DNA of 64,000 bases from Planotetraspora kaengkrachanensis (GTDB taxonomy: Bacteria > Actinomycetota > Actinomycetes > Streptosporangiales > Streptosporangiaceae): positions 299,056 through 363,055 of the forward strand of contig NZ_BONV01000004.1 of assembly GCF_016862895.1 (NCBI RefSeq), given 5' to 3'. The translations under genes were made by a program, and so were the position numbers. Numbering within the stretch: position 1 is the stretch's first letter; each line of letters starts with the position of its first letter. Of the stretch, positions 8,639 through 16,006 are shown in pieces. Under the pieces are notes generated by a model, which was given only the letters and a program-made list of their open reading frames with translations, was not told the DNA's origin and did not search any database.

Positions 8639-9118
8639 TCAGAGGTCTTTGCGCATCACAACACGGGGCTCCATGTCGATGCCCAGTGTGTGCTCATGCC
8701 GTACGAGTGCGGTCAGCTCCGGTCCCCACCTCTCCGCGGGAACTACGGCGAAGCCGCGGCCCGCGTACCAGGGGGCGTTCCACGGGACGTCGCGAAACGT
8801 CGTCAACGTCATCGCCGCGGCGCCGGCCGCCACTGCCGCGTCACAGGCGGCGTCGAGCAGGCTCGTGCCGATGCCGCGCCTCCCGTGATCAGGGTGTACG
8901 GCGAGCTGTTCGAGATGCGCGAGCCCGTCGACGGTCCCGAGCATGGCGAACCCCACGGGTGGCCGGCCCGCGACGATCACGGTCTCCGGGTCGTCACAGT
9001 CCTCGATCATCGTGGTCCCGGGAGGGAAGTGGATGCCGAGGGGCGCGAACATGCCGTCGGCGGCGAGTTCCACCTCCACCAGCGTCGGGAGGTCGTCGGC
9101 CTCGGCCCATCTGATCAC
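8639..9118 (-). CDS. GNAT-family N-acetyltransferase
   Basis: 159 residues from GTG 9118 ([17 protein letters not shown]); the frame stays open to 9169 but the extra residues look non-conserved. Acetyl-CoA-binding motif A is [20 protein letters not shown], motif [14 protein letters not shown]. Substrate not predictable. Its promoter region leads into the tRNA-Tyr on the other side. Confidence 0.9.
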   Translation of the reverse strand: MIRWAEADDLPTLVEVELAADGMFAPLGIHFPPGTTMIEDCDDPETVIVAGRPPVGFAMLGTVDGLAHLEQLAVHPDHGRRGIGTSLLDAACDAAVAAGAAAMTLTTFRDVPWNAPWYAGRGFAVVPAERWGPELTALVRHEHTLGIDMEPRVVMRKDL

Positions 9119-9256
9119 GGTTCTACTATGGCGCGATCCGGCGGCTGGGTGGCGAAATATCCTCTTCACCCGAGTCGTTCCCCGGCAAAACCGACGTCAC
9201 GTGCACCCTCGAAGTCCGCTATCCTTCTTGCTGTCGCTGCGGTCAGCAGCTGACAC

Positions 9257-9338
9257 GGCAGGTTGCCCGAGTGGCCAAAGGGAGCGGTCTGTAAAACCGT
9301 CGGCTCAGCCTACGCAAGTTCGAACCTTGCACCTGCCA
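9257..9338 (+). tRNA. tRNA-Tyr (anticodon GTA)
   Basis: 82-nt class II tRNA: acceptor GGCAGGT pairs with ACCTGCC (9331-9337), anticodon GTA at 9291-9293, variable arm CGGCTCAGCCTACG and T-loop TTCGAAC. CCA is not encoded. The 3' half from the anticodon loop is repeated perfectly at 13499-13550, so this gene is the attachment site of a small integrated island whose left end supplies its current 3' flank. Confidence 0.97.
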
Positions 9339-9339
9339 C
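9288..9339 (+). repeat. att site, left copy: 52-bp direct repeat inside tRNA-Tyr
   Basis: Runs from the anticodon loop (TCTGTAAAACC...) to the CCAC after the acceptor stem and is identical over 52 bp to 13499-13550. Tyrosine recombinases typically cross over in the tRNA anticodon loop, leaving exactly this pattern. Confidence 0.92.
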
Positions 9340-9347
9340 ACCAGCCT

Positions 9348-9391
9348 AAAGAGGCCCCTGATCAGCAGAGATGCCGGTCAGGGGCCTCTTT
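9348..9391 (+). terminator. Strong terminator after tRNA-Tyr
   Basis: Perfect 14-bp stem AAAGAGGCCCCTGA / TCAGGGGCCTCTTT with a 16-nt loop and terminal Ts. It belongs to the island's left end; an equivalent shorter hairpin follows the right att copy at 13569-13590. Confidence 0.88.
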
Positions 9392-9514
9392 GCTCATGAT
9401 CCATGAGTGACCGTGATTCCCTGCTGTTTCCCGTGGGATATGGCACGCCTGTGGCACGCGATCAAGCCCAGATGCCCCCGCACGGACGCGCACCGTCCCC
9501 CCTGACTGATGCCC

Positions 9515-9973
9515 TTATGGGCAGGGGGCTTGGTTGGGCGATGTCTCTCGTTGGTCTGCGGCGCGCTGGGGGGTGTCGTCACGGTTTTCCTGGTCCGGCG
9601 ACAGAACCTGGAGAGCGGTGTGGGCTGAGTGCAGGACGCTGATCCATGCGGGATGGTCGAGATAGGCATCGTCTGGGGCGGTGGGTCCAAGGTCATCGAG
9701 AACGCGGAGGAGGGCGTCAACCACGATCTGCACGAGGTCGGCTTCTCGCTCATCCCGGAATAGCTGAGGGATCAATGCGCGCGCGCCGGTTTGGTCGATG
9801 AAAGTGTCATCGATTAACCAGTGGACGGCATTGGTAAGGTCTGGCCACCCGTGTCCTGATCGCCAGTGTTGCTCTTGATAGTCGCGGTCGCCGAGGACTT
9901 GTAATGCGTTCAGAACATCTTCACGTCGCTCTGGCCACTGAACCCGCTGTGTCGCGGAAGGCTCTGCACTCAT
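9515..9973 (-). CDS. SCO4402-family hypothetical protein
   Basis: 152 residues. VQWPERREDVLNALQVLGD, then WLIDDT and DAYLDHPAW match the pattern of the actinobacterial SCO4402 family (W-P-R-E-V start, central DDT, final D-YL-DPRW block). Function unknown; the acidic, small, soluble character and its setting among immunity-like genes would fit an immunity protein, which is inference. First cargo gene of the tRNA-Tyr island. Confidence 0.72.
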   Translation of the reverse strand: MSAEPSATQRVQWPERREDVLNALQVLGDRDYQEQHWRSGHGWPDLTNAVHWLIDDTFIDQTGARALIPQLFRDEREADLVQIVVDALLRVLDDLGPTAPDDAYLDHPAWISVLHSAHTALQVLSPDQENRDDTPQRAADQRETSPNQAPCP

Positions 9974-10038
9974 GAAGCCACGCTACTGAGCTGAGAGCGG
10001 AATCGAAGCGGTGAGTCGATCTATAGGCCCGGGGTTGC

Positions 10039-10557
10039 GTGGATAACGAGGCTCTCCAGCGGATGCTGGATGATGTCTTTGACCAGGCATTGGTGTTCCA
10101 CGGGTTCGTCGACTACATGCGCGACTACGAGGTCGTCGTGTACCGGACGGCCGATCAGAGAAGCGGTGTTCAACCTGCCTACATGCGATACCTGTTCCGG
10201 TATTGCGTTGAAGCCCGATGCCAGACGACGGTTCCTTCGAAGGTCTGGCAGGAGTCGTTGGATGACCGTCTCATCGACTACGAGACCGGCGTAGCCCTTG
10301 ATGGGTTCATCTGGGGTGTGAAGTGGCAGAACCTCTATCCCGGGGCGACGGTCGTGGCCGAGTCGACGTCGGCTGACGCGTGAGCCGCGGCCGTCGGCAT
10401 TGAGTTCCATGAGGTACGTATTGAGACAAACACACATGACCTGACGCTGGTATTTTCCGGCTTGGACATGAGCGAACTGCCGTCCGGCCACACCCCCTTC
10501 TCGGTGCCGGGCTCGGCCCAGGCCGTAGGCGACTCAGCTGGAAACGACGTGCAGTAG
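10039..10557 (+). pseudogene. YxiG-like domain protein interrupted by an in-frame TGA
   Basis: GTG 10039 opens VDNEALQRMLDDVFDQALVF... to WGVKWQNLYPG, stopping at TGA 10381-10383 (114 aa). The same frame continues without a break as GIEFHEVRIETNTHDLTLVF... to a TAG at 10555-10557, which reads as the natural C-terminal part of the domain. So the gene appears to be a ~172-residue protein with one nonsense codon. YxiG-like proteins are hypothetical neighbours of polymorphic-toxin genes in actinobacteria and Bacillus. The truncated 114-aa form may still be made. Confidence 0.65.
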
Positions 10558-10680
10558 CGCCCACACCAGAAGCGGCTCCCTCTGATGAACCGCCCGAGAT
10601 CAGTGGAGGCTCCATCGAACTCGGAGTCCCTGTGATTCCCCTGCGGTCGCCGACCGGACGGGTACGCAAGGGGCACGCAC

Positions 10681-10944
10681 TCAAGAAAGACCTGGATTGA
10701 GCAAGGGGTTGGGGTAGCCCTCATCTGTCTCCTCGATGACATGGCGAGAATCACGTCCGATGCGATCAAGGATCTCCGATCGACGGCCATGCATCCACGA
10801 CGGGGTCACCTGATCCCAGATCTCTTGGGTGGGGACGTAAACGACAGGAGGATGTACCCCCCACCCGCAGTCGAAGTTGAACTTGCGCGAGCCCTCCGTG
10901 TACACGAGGAGTTCCTTCCACCGATAAGCGATCTCGTAGGTCAT
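10681..10944 (-). CDS. Small hypothetical protein (87 aa), island cargo
   Basis: From ATG 10944: MTYEIAYRWKELLVYTEGSR, then FNFDCGWGVHPPVVYVPTQE. No membrane segment or signal. The W/Y-rich beta-strand pattern resembles small immunity-like or SUKH-adjacent proteins, but no family is recognised. The frame could extend to 11079, but that part is the tRNA-Gly-derived att sequence read as protein, so the internal ATG is preferred. Confidence 0.6.
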   Translation of the reverse strand: MTYEIAYRWKELLVYTEGSRKFNFDCGWGVHPPVVYVPTQEIWDQVTPSWMHGRRSEILDRIGRDSRHVIEETDEGYPNPLLNPGLS

Positions 10945-11041
10945 AACACGATGCGCCTTTCCGCAGATGTACCCCAGACATGGATTAGTCGATTGTTCTC
11001 TACGTATCGACCATCGGGAAAGACGGCAGGTGCTGGAAACC

Positions 11042-11080
11042 CGAACCCGCGCTGTTAGCTTGGGAAGCGTATGGATCACG
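11042..11080 (-). repeat. tRNA-Gly(CCC)-derived attachment sequence, copy A (degenerate)
   Basis: 39 bp identical except for one base to 12472-12510. Read on the reverse strand it contains the anticodon loop CTTCCCAAG and T-arm start GCGGGTTCG of tRNA-Gly, preceded by the non-tRNA sequence CGTGATCCATACG. The T-stem and acceptor are already degraded here. A relic of an element that used tRNA-Gly as its target. Confidence 0.75.
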
Positions 11081-11186
11081 GCCGTTAGGGGTGCGGTCGT
11101 TCAGACCCGTACGTCTCGATCTGGCGTCGTCCGTTCCGGTGGCTCCCAGGCATGGTTTGACAGCCTTATGGCTAGCCGGCGGAGGA

Positions 11187-11534
11187 TCAGCCGTCGTAGT
11201 CCTCGAATTCCCACGCACCGATGCGACCGATCTTCTCGGCAAGTTCACGCCACGTCGGCGCCTCTAGCACGGAAATTCGAATATTCAACCATCGGGTTAC
11301 CTCAGCGGGGTGCAACTCGGGAACGAAAAGCCAGTGCCGGCCAATGAGAAACGGATGGTGCTGTAGCTGCTCCGCAAGGGCTGATGGGGTGCAGACGGTG
11401 ATCTGAAACCGCTCCTCCCCTGGCTCTCCTTGCGGACCGACGTACACCTCTAGCAGCTCACATGCGTGGGCCGGGTCGTCGATGCTCCGCCCGAATTCAA
11501 GATCGGGCCACCGGAAACTGATCACTCGCGCCAT
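11187..11534 (-). CDS. Imm8-family immunity protein
   Basis: 115 residues from ATG 11534. Features of the Imm8 family: MARVISFRWPDLEFG start, LLEVYVGPQGEPGEERFQIT, VCTPSALAEQL, IGRHWLFV and the C-terminal WRELAEKIGRIGAWEFEDYD. Imm8 proteins neutralise nuclease-type polymorphic toxins. No toxin gene is adjacent, so it is an orphan immunity gene, probably protecting against kin-secreted toxins. Lies between the two tRNA-Gly-derived att copies. Confidence 0.88.
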   Translation of the reverse strand: MARVISFRWPDLEFGRSIDDPAHACELLEVYVGPQGEPGEERFQITVCTPSALAEQLQHHPFLIGRHWLFVPELHPAEVTRWLNIRISVLEAPTWRELAEKIGRIGAWEFEDYDG

Positions 11535-11607
11535 CACCGTCCCATGATCGCTCAGCACGCTAGCCCGTGGGTGCGCTGCGCACTGTTGCCGTGGCTACCT
11601 TGGGACT

Positions 11608-12438
11608 GTGCTTCTGGTGAGGGGCGGTCGTAGGTTGACGTTCGTGCACATAAGGACGGATCGATTGGTATCGCCTCACCTCCGTCGCTTCCTGGACGAG
11701 CTCGCACGTTGGTCGGATCCGATGCCCGTGGATTGGATCAAGCGGAATGCTCGTGCTGTCGATCGGGCGGGTGTCGAGACAGACGCTTCCGATGAAGCCA
11801 TCGACGCGATGATCGCGTTTGAGCAGAGGTACGGCGGGCTCTGGTTCCCTGCGCTCGGCCCCAACGGCATGGAGTATGGACTCGATGGCGAGGCAACGGT
11901 CTACTGCACAGCCGAGGGGTGGGCCTTTCCTGGGATCTTGGACGGGGATTGGACCTGGGCAGTCGAGATTCTGTCGGATGGGCGTGCCGGGATGACTCTC
12001 GCGGACAAGCCTCTCAGGGTCCTCAATCGGAGCATTGACCAGCGGCTGGAGGCACACGCGTTGGCCGTGGCCGTGCGCCACTGGCCGCATCTGATCCTGG
12101 AACTGGCTACCCCACGAGGGATGGTTCCGGTCCTGGCAGATGCCAGCCTCCCGTCACCAGCCGACGAGGCCTCAGGCCCGGCGGACCTGTGGTGGTTCGA
12201 CGACGTGTCCGCTATCCACCTTCAGCTCGACAACTGGTGGACACATGATCACGACATCTGGATCGCACGTTGCTTGAGCAAGGAAGCTACCGGCCTGGGT
12301 CGGTTGAAAGAACTGCTGCTCAGCGGGATGACCGGATTCCTGGAGCCGGGTGAGGTTTGGTGTTCGCTGTGCAATCGGCTCGCGCCGTCGGCAGGTAGAG
12401 GGCGGCATAATCCCGACCCAGACAGCAAGGCTCCCTGA
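11608..12438 (+). CDS. Hypothetical protein, possibly SUKH-like immunity protein
   Basis: 276 residues from GTG 11608. The central part IDAMIAFEQRYGGLWFPALG has the E-x-x-x-GGL-x-x-P pattern seen at the start of SMI1/KNR4 (SUKH) domains, followed by W-rich segments (CTAEGWAFPGI, DWTWAVEI). C-terminal ~80 residues are also Trp-rich and acidic. No signal or membrane helix. SUKH proteins are common immunity proteins, consistent with the neighbouring Imm8 gene; the assignment is tentative. Confidence 0.5.
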   Translation: MLLVRGGRRLTFVHIRTDRLVSPHLRRFLDELARWSDPMPVDWIKRNARAVDRAGVETDASDEAIDAMIAFEQRYGGLWFPALGPNGMEYGLDGEATVYCTAEGWAFPGILDGDWTWAVEILSDGRAGMTLADKPLRVLNRSIDQRLEAHALAVAVRHWPHLILELATPRGMVPVLADASLPSPADEASGPADLWWFDDVSAIHLQLDNWWTHDHDIWIARCLSKEATGLGRLKELLLSGMTGFLEPGEVWCSLCNRLAPSAGRGRHNPDPDSKAP

Positions 12439-12452
12439 CCAGGGCTTTTGCG

Positions 12453-12510
12453 TGGAGCGGGTGACGGGAATCGAACCCGCGCTGTCAGCTTGGGAAGCGT
12501 ATGGATCACG
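12453..12510 (-). repeat. tRNA-Gly(CCC) 3' fragment / attachment sequence, copy B
   Basis: Reverse strand reads the 3' half of tRNA-Gly from the anticodon loop (TTCCCAA) through T-arm (GCGGG-TTCGATT-CCCGT) to CACCCGC-TCCA at 12453. The following bases ATACG...CGTGATCC are shared with copy A at 11042-11080 but are not tRNA. No 5' half of the tRNA is present, so this is not a functional gene. Protein-like ORFs across it are artefacts. Confidence 0.85.
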
Positions 12511-12694
12511 CCTCATACGGGCGCTGAGCTGGGCTTCGGGCCGGTCGTGAGTGACCGTGGTTGACCCCTCGTCACCTTGGCTAATGGCCCGACGGGCGAG
12601 GGCGACTGGGGCCGAAACCATTCGGAGCTCGGGTTCGATGTCTGGGCTGACCGCGTGGTGTTGCTGGTGGACCCATCGTGTCTATTCTTCGTGC

Positions 12695-13498
12695 GTGCTG
12701 ATCACAGACGAGGAATTGGCTCTCACGGCAGCGCAAGCAGGAGCTGCTGTCGTGCACGCCATGTACGGTGCATCGCTGACGCGCTTCCAGAAGGCTGTGG
12801 GTGACTTCGCTACGGCTGCTGACATTGAGGCGGAGAACACCATCCTTGACGTTATTCGCACCGCCCGACCAGACGATGCCGTGACGGCCGAGGAGAGCGG
12901 ATGTACGGGCCCGGGCGGCGCGGAGCGCATGTGGCTGGTCGACCCACTGTGCGGCACGCTGAACTATGCCGCGCGCAGCATGCTGGTCGCGGTGAACGTC
13001 GCCCTGCGCGTGGGCTCGGACATCACGGTGGCGGCCTCAGCCGACCCGTTCGCCAAAGAGGTGTTCTGGACGGACGGCGATCACGCGTACGTTCGTCGCG
13101 ACGGTGTGGACGAGGGACTCACGCCGTCGCCCGATACCCGGCTGGTGGATGTCAACCTCGATCCACCGTTCCCGAACGAACCGAGCTTCCGGGCGGTCCG
13201 GTTGCTTGCCGACCCAGGGTTCATCGCGCAGTTTCGCCCGCGCGTCGTCTCCACCACTCTGGCAGTGGCCTGGGTCGCCGCCGGTCGGCGAGCCGCATAC
13301 GTCACTGACGGCCACCTGCGGGATAGCGTGCACTTCGCCAGCGGCATCGCGTTGTGCCAGGTCGCCGGATGCGTGGTGACCGGCATACACGGTCAGCCAC
13401 TGCACACCGGCGCGGGTGGGCTCGTCGTGGCGGCCGACCAGGAGACGCATGCCGCAGTGCTAGAACTCATCGGCAAGCAGTGTCCGTCTGATCGTTAA
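12695..13498 (+). CDS. Inositol-monophosphatase-family protein with altered metal site
   Basis: 267 residues from GTG 12695 (VLITDEELALTAAQAG). The IMPase fold is visible: VGDFATAADIEAEN, then DAVTAEESG (metal-binding Glu), the signature LVDPLCGTLNYAA, and the late motif LRDSVHFASGIALCQ. In active enzymes the signature is D-P-x-D-G-T; here the second metal-ligand Asp is Cys, so phosphatase activity is doubtful or altered. The gene ends exactly at the right att repeat (stop 13496-13498), the last island cargo. Confidence 0.78.
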   Translation: MLITDEELALTAAQAGAAVVHAMYGASLTRFQKAVGDFATAADIEAENTILDVIRTARPDDAVTAEESGCTGPGGAERMWLVDPLCGTLNYAARSMLVAVNVALRVGSDITVAASADPFAKEVFWTDGDHAYVRRDGVDEGLTPSPDTRLVDVNLDPPFPNEPSFRAVRLLADPGFIAQFRPRVVSTTLAVAWVAAGRRAAYVTDGHLRDSVHFASGIALCQVAGCVVTGIHGQPLHTGAGGLVVAADQETHAAVLELIGKQCPSDR

Positions 13499-13550
13499 TC
13501 TGTAAAACCGTCGGCTCAGCCTACGCAAGTTCGAACCTTGCACCTGCCAC
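13499..13550 (+). repeat. att site, right copy: 3' half of tRNA-Tyr
   Basis: Perfect 52-bp copy of 9288-9339, from the anticodon loop onward, without any 5' tRNA half. Followed by CAGGG and the hairpin AGAGGCCC-tac-GGGGCCTCT (13569-13588) with a T-run, probably the original chromosomal terminator of tRNA-Tyr. Confidence 0.92.
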
Positions 13551-13568
13551 CAGGGATTTTCCCAGCTC

Positions 13569-13592
13569 AGAGGCCCTACGGGGCCTCTTTTG
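13569..13592 (+). terminator. Displaced terminator of tRNA-Tyr
   Basis: AGAGGCCC/GGGCCTCT stem with 3-4 nt loop, followed by TTTTGC. Sits immediately downstream of the right att copy. Confidence 0.8.
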
Positions 13593-13805
13593 CTTTCCAC
13601 GGACATGCAGCCGTAGGCCACCCGGAGCCCTCGTCTGTCGCTGGTCCACCAATATGCGTGCAATGATCTTGGCCGCATTCTCACAGGTGGCTCGATGTTG
13701 GTCGGCCGCTGGAGCGGCTCATTCGCGATGGTCAAATCCCTACGTGCGACCCAGGCCGGCCTGCCCGAGCACCAGGACGGAATGGAGAACACTTAAGGAG
13801 TTGAC

Positions 13806-13821
13806 TGTTAAGGACTTAACA
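13806..13821. promoter_or_regulatory. Palindromic operator before MarR gene
   Basis: Perfect TGTTAAG-GA-CTTAACA 15-30 bp before the MarR start, with a further CACTTAAGG half-site at 13789-13797. Typical MarR autoregulatory site. Confidence 0.75.
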
Positions 13822-13835
13822 ATTACCGTCGGGGT

Positions 13836-14282
13836 ATGGATCAGTCGAAAGACCTTCCCGCCAGTCCCCTTGAAAGCCTCAGGGTCATCAATTGGGCCCA
13901 GGTGCAGGCAGCGCAGGAGTGGATCCATGTGCGAGGACTCAGCTTGCAGCAGGCGTTTGTCCTGAGCCATCTCGCCGCCAACCCCGGCGCCATCCAGCGC
14001 GACATCGCGCGAGCGACTCGTACGACCGCGGCGAATGTCTCCGGCGTCCTGCGCGGGCTCGAAGCGCGACAACTCGTTGAGCGCCGCTTCGAGGGCGGCG
14101 ACGAACGCAGCAAGCGCGTCTTCGCGACCGACGCCGGGATCGCGCTCGTAGCCGGGCGCGACGAGGCGATGGCCGCGGCGGACGAGTCGATCCTCGCGCC
14201 GCTGACCGAGTCGGAGCGGACCACCTTCCAGGTGCTGCTCGACAAGATCACCGCCGGTCTGTCGAACCCGGGTGACTCGTAA
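13836..14282 (+). CDS. MarR-family transcriptional regulator
   Basis: 148 residues. Winged helix: LSLQQAFVLSHLAANPGAIQ, then RDIARATRTTAANVSGVLRG (recognition helix) and the wing VERRFEGGDERSKRVFATDA. It precedes a methyltransferase by 117 bp in the same direction and probably controls it together with itself through the palindrome at 13806. Effector unknown. Confidence 0.92.
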   Translation: MDQSKDLPASPLESLRVINWAQVQAAQEWIHVRGLSLQQAFVLSHLAANPGAIQRDIARATRTTAANVSGVLRGLEARQLVERRFEGGDERSKRVFATDAGIALVAGRDEAMAAADESILAPLTESERTTFQVLLDKITAGLSNPGDS

Positions 14283-14398
14283 CGCGTCCGACCCGGGCCC
14301 GTCGGAGCGCATTCCTCATTCCTCGCCGTGGCGGCATCCGCCGCCGCGCGCTCGAACCTGCCCGGACGCACGCGTCCAGCAGCGAAGGAGCACCCATC

Positions 14399-15220
14399 AT
14401 GACGCAGGAAAATCCGCTGCTGACAATGATCCGTGAGGTGTGCGCCCTTGGGCGCGCCGAGTTCGAGCGGCCATCCACCGCCGAGGGCGACCCCGACGCC
14501 GGGCGTGCGCTCGTCCAAGGGTTGCAGGCGATCGATCCGGGCGGCGAGCCCAGCGCCATCTCCTTGTCCCTCGCACTCCTGGCACCCCGCGCTCCGTACT
14601 TCGACCAGCTCGTGCTGGACGCCATCGCGGCGGGGGTCCCCCAGGTCGTCAATCTCGGCGCCGGCTACGACGACCGCGCCCTGCGATTCCGGCACTCCGG
14701 CGTGACGTTCTTCGACCTCGATCTGCCCGACATCGTCGCGGACAAGGCCCGCCGCCTCCACGTGATGGGCACCGACACCGCGCACCTCGCCCTGGCCGCC
14801 ATGGACTTCCACACCGACGATGTCGCCGAGGTCCTGGCGCGCGCCGGGCACGACGCCCACCGACCGACCCTCTTCCTCGCCGAACACCTCGCTCTGTTCC
14901 TCGAACCCGGCGACGTCGCATCACTCCTGGCCAGGCTCTCCGGCCGCGCGACGGCAGGGAGCACCCTGGCCATCACCGCCGAAGTGCATCCCGCCGACCT
15001 CGACTCCGACCTCGTCGTCTCCACCGTGGACGACGTCATGTTCGGCGGCGCCGGACCGCTGCACACGATCCAGTCCCGCGACGCCTGGCTGGCACTCTTC
15101 GAAAAGACCGGTTGGCGGATCGACAACCCGGACGAGGTGACAGCGGTCAACCACTTCGAAGTGACCGTGGCCGATCGCCCCACTCAGATCCAGACGCAAT
15201 TCCTCACCGCGACGGCGTGA
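14399..15220 (+). CDS. SAM-dependent methyltransferase, LCMT/Tcmp family
   Basis: 273 residues. Leucine-carboxyl-methyltransferase-like fold: APYFDQLVLDAIAAGVPQVV-NLGAGYDDRALRF (SAM motif I), FFDLDLPDIVADKARR (motif with acidic ribose-binding residues) and FLAEHLALFLEPGDVASLL. Such proteins O-methylate small molecules, often in secondary metabolism. Good ribosome-binding site GAAGGAG (14383-14389). MarR regulator directly upstream. Confidence 0.88.
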   Translation: MTQENPLLTMIREVCALGRAEFERPSTAEGDPDAGRALVQGLQAIDPGGEPSAISLSLALLAPRAPYFDQLVLDAIAAGVPQVVNLGAGYDDRALRFRHSGVTFFDLDLPDIVADKARRLHVMGTDTAHLALAAMDFHTDDVAEVLARAGHDAHRPTLFLAEHLALFLEPGDVASLLARLSGRATAGSTLAITAEVHPADLDSDLVVSTVDDVMFGGAGPLHTIQSRDAWLALFEKTGWRIDNPDEVTAVNHFEVTVADRPTQIQTQFLTATA

Positions 15221-15346
15221 GGAACCGGTCCCTCCCCAGCGGTAGCGCTCGGGGAGGACGGTGAGGATGGCGTCGGGGTCGTGCTCGACGCCCTACCACC
15301 TGCCCGCTAGCCACCTTTTGGGAGGCCGCCACCGGCCACGCCGTCA

Positions 15347-15541
15347 CACGGCGACCACCGCGCTCTTGCCCAAGCGGCATTAGCCCGCGCCCGATACCGC
15401 CACGCCTTCGCCCTGTACCGCATCACCGCCGACGCCGGCGACACCTCCGCGCTGGCGGATCGGGCCGAGATGCGGGAACGAGAGGGAGTAACTGACCGGT
15501 TGGGTGATCTGTGGCGGTTCGGGCTGCAAGGCGGGCAATGA
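15347..15541 (+). pseudogene. C-terminal fragment of a TPR/Sel1-like protein
   Basis: Open frame HGDHRALAQAALARARYRHA...LYRITADAGDTSALADRAEM ending at TGA 15539-15541, which overlaps the ATG of the next gene. The helical A-G-D-x-x-A-L repeat resembles the C-terminus of actinobacterial tetratricopeptide proteins, but there is no start or N-terminal part upstream. A remnant left by rearrangement. Confidence 0.5.
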
Positions 15542-15804
15542 GTGACGAGCCCTATCCGTGCCCGTGCTGTGGGTTCCTCACACTGAGCGAGCGAGGAGGC
15601 TACGAGATCTGTCCGGTTTGTTTCTGGGAGGACGACGGGCAAGACGACCACGATGCCGACCAGGTTCGCGGTGGCCCCAACTATGAGCTGAGCTTCACGC
15701 AGGGATGGCGGAACTTCACGGAGTTCGGCGCGAGCCGTAAAAAAGATCGTGGCCACGTTCGAGCACCCCGCCCGGAGGAGCATCCTTCTACGCGATCGTG
15801 CTAA
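15538..15804 (+). CDS. CPCC-family cysteine-rich protein
   Basis: 88 residues: MSDEPYPCPCCGFLTLSERG, YEICPVCFWEDDGQD and HVRAPRPEE at the end. Two CxxC-type pairs (CPCC and CPVC) form a predicted zinc ribbon; the W-E-D-D-G-Q-D block is the family hallmark. Function unknown; often found as cargo with polymorphic-toxin immunity genes. ATG overlaps the stop of the upstream relic. Confidence 0.85.
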   Translation: MSDEPYPCPCCGFLTLSERGGYEICPVCFWEDDGQDDHDADQVRGGPNYELSFTQGWRNFTEFGASRKKDRGHVRAPRPEEHPSTRSC

Positions 15805-15920
15805 CGCTGCTAACAGCAGCCCTGGACAACCATGGACAAGCGTGGAATATCGACGCCCAGAGACGCCCCCTGAGCAGGCGCTTATGACAGCTCTGGACGA
15901 CTGTGGACAGCCCTGACCTT

Positions 15921-15965
15921 GCTACGGATCAGAAGGTTGGGGTTTCGAGTACCTCCGGCCGCACA
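15921..15965 (+). repeat. tRNA-Arg(ACG) 3' fragment (attachment relic)
   Basis: GCTACGGATCAGAAGGTTGG followed by a slightly mutated T-arm (TTTCGAGTACC) and CCGGCCGCAC resembles tRNA-Arg from the anticodon loop to the acceptor. No 5' half is present. The adjoining integrase remnant at 16007 supports its reading as an att site. Confidence 0.65.
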
Positions 15966-15970
15966 GCGCC

Positions 15971-16005
15971 AAGGCCCTGGTCCTCTAGCCGATGACCAGG
16001 GCCTT
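15971..16005. terminator. Hairpin between att relic and integrase relic
   Basis: Perfect 12-bp stem AAGGCCCTGGTC / GACCAGGGCCTT, 11-nt loop. Confidence 0.75.
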
Positions 16006-16006
16006 G

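Larger units (their letters stand above)
9340..13550. mobile_element. 4.2-kb integrated mini-island at tRNA-Tyr (no integrase left)
   Basis: Bounded by the 52-bp direct repeats at 9288-9339 and 13499-13550. Cargo: an SCO4402-like gene, a YxiG-like gene with an in-frame stop, a small hypothetical gene, an Imm8 immunity gene, a 276-aa hypothetical and an inositol-phosphatase-like gene. Base composition is visibly less GC-rich than the flanking chromosome. No integrase, excisionase or replication gene is seen, so it is either a remnant or a cis-mobilisable element. Confidence 0.82.

Noticed and set aside
12350..12550. ORF ending RVTGIEPALSAWEAYGSR
   Set aside because: This is the translation of the tRNA-Gly-derived attachment sequence, a common false gene in actinobacterial genomes.
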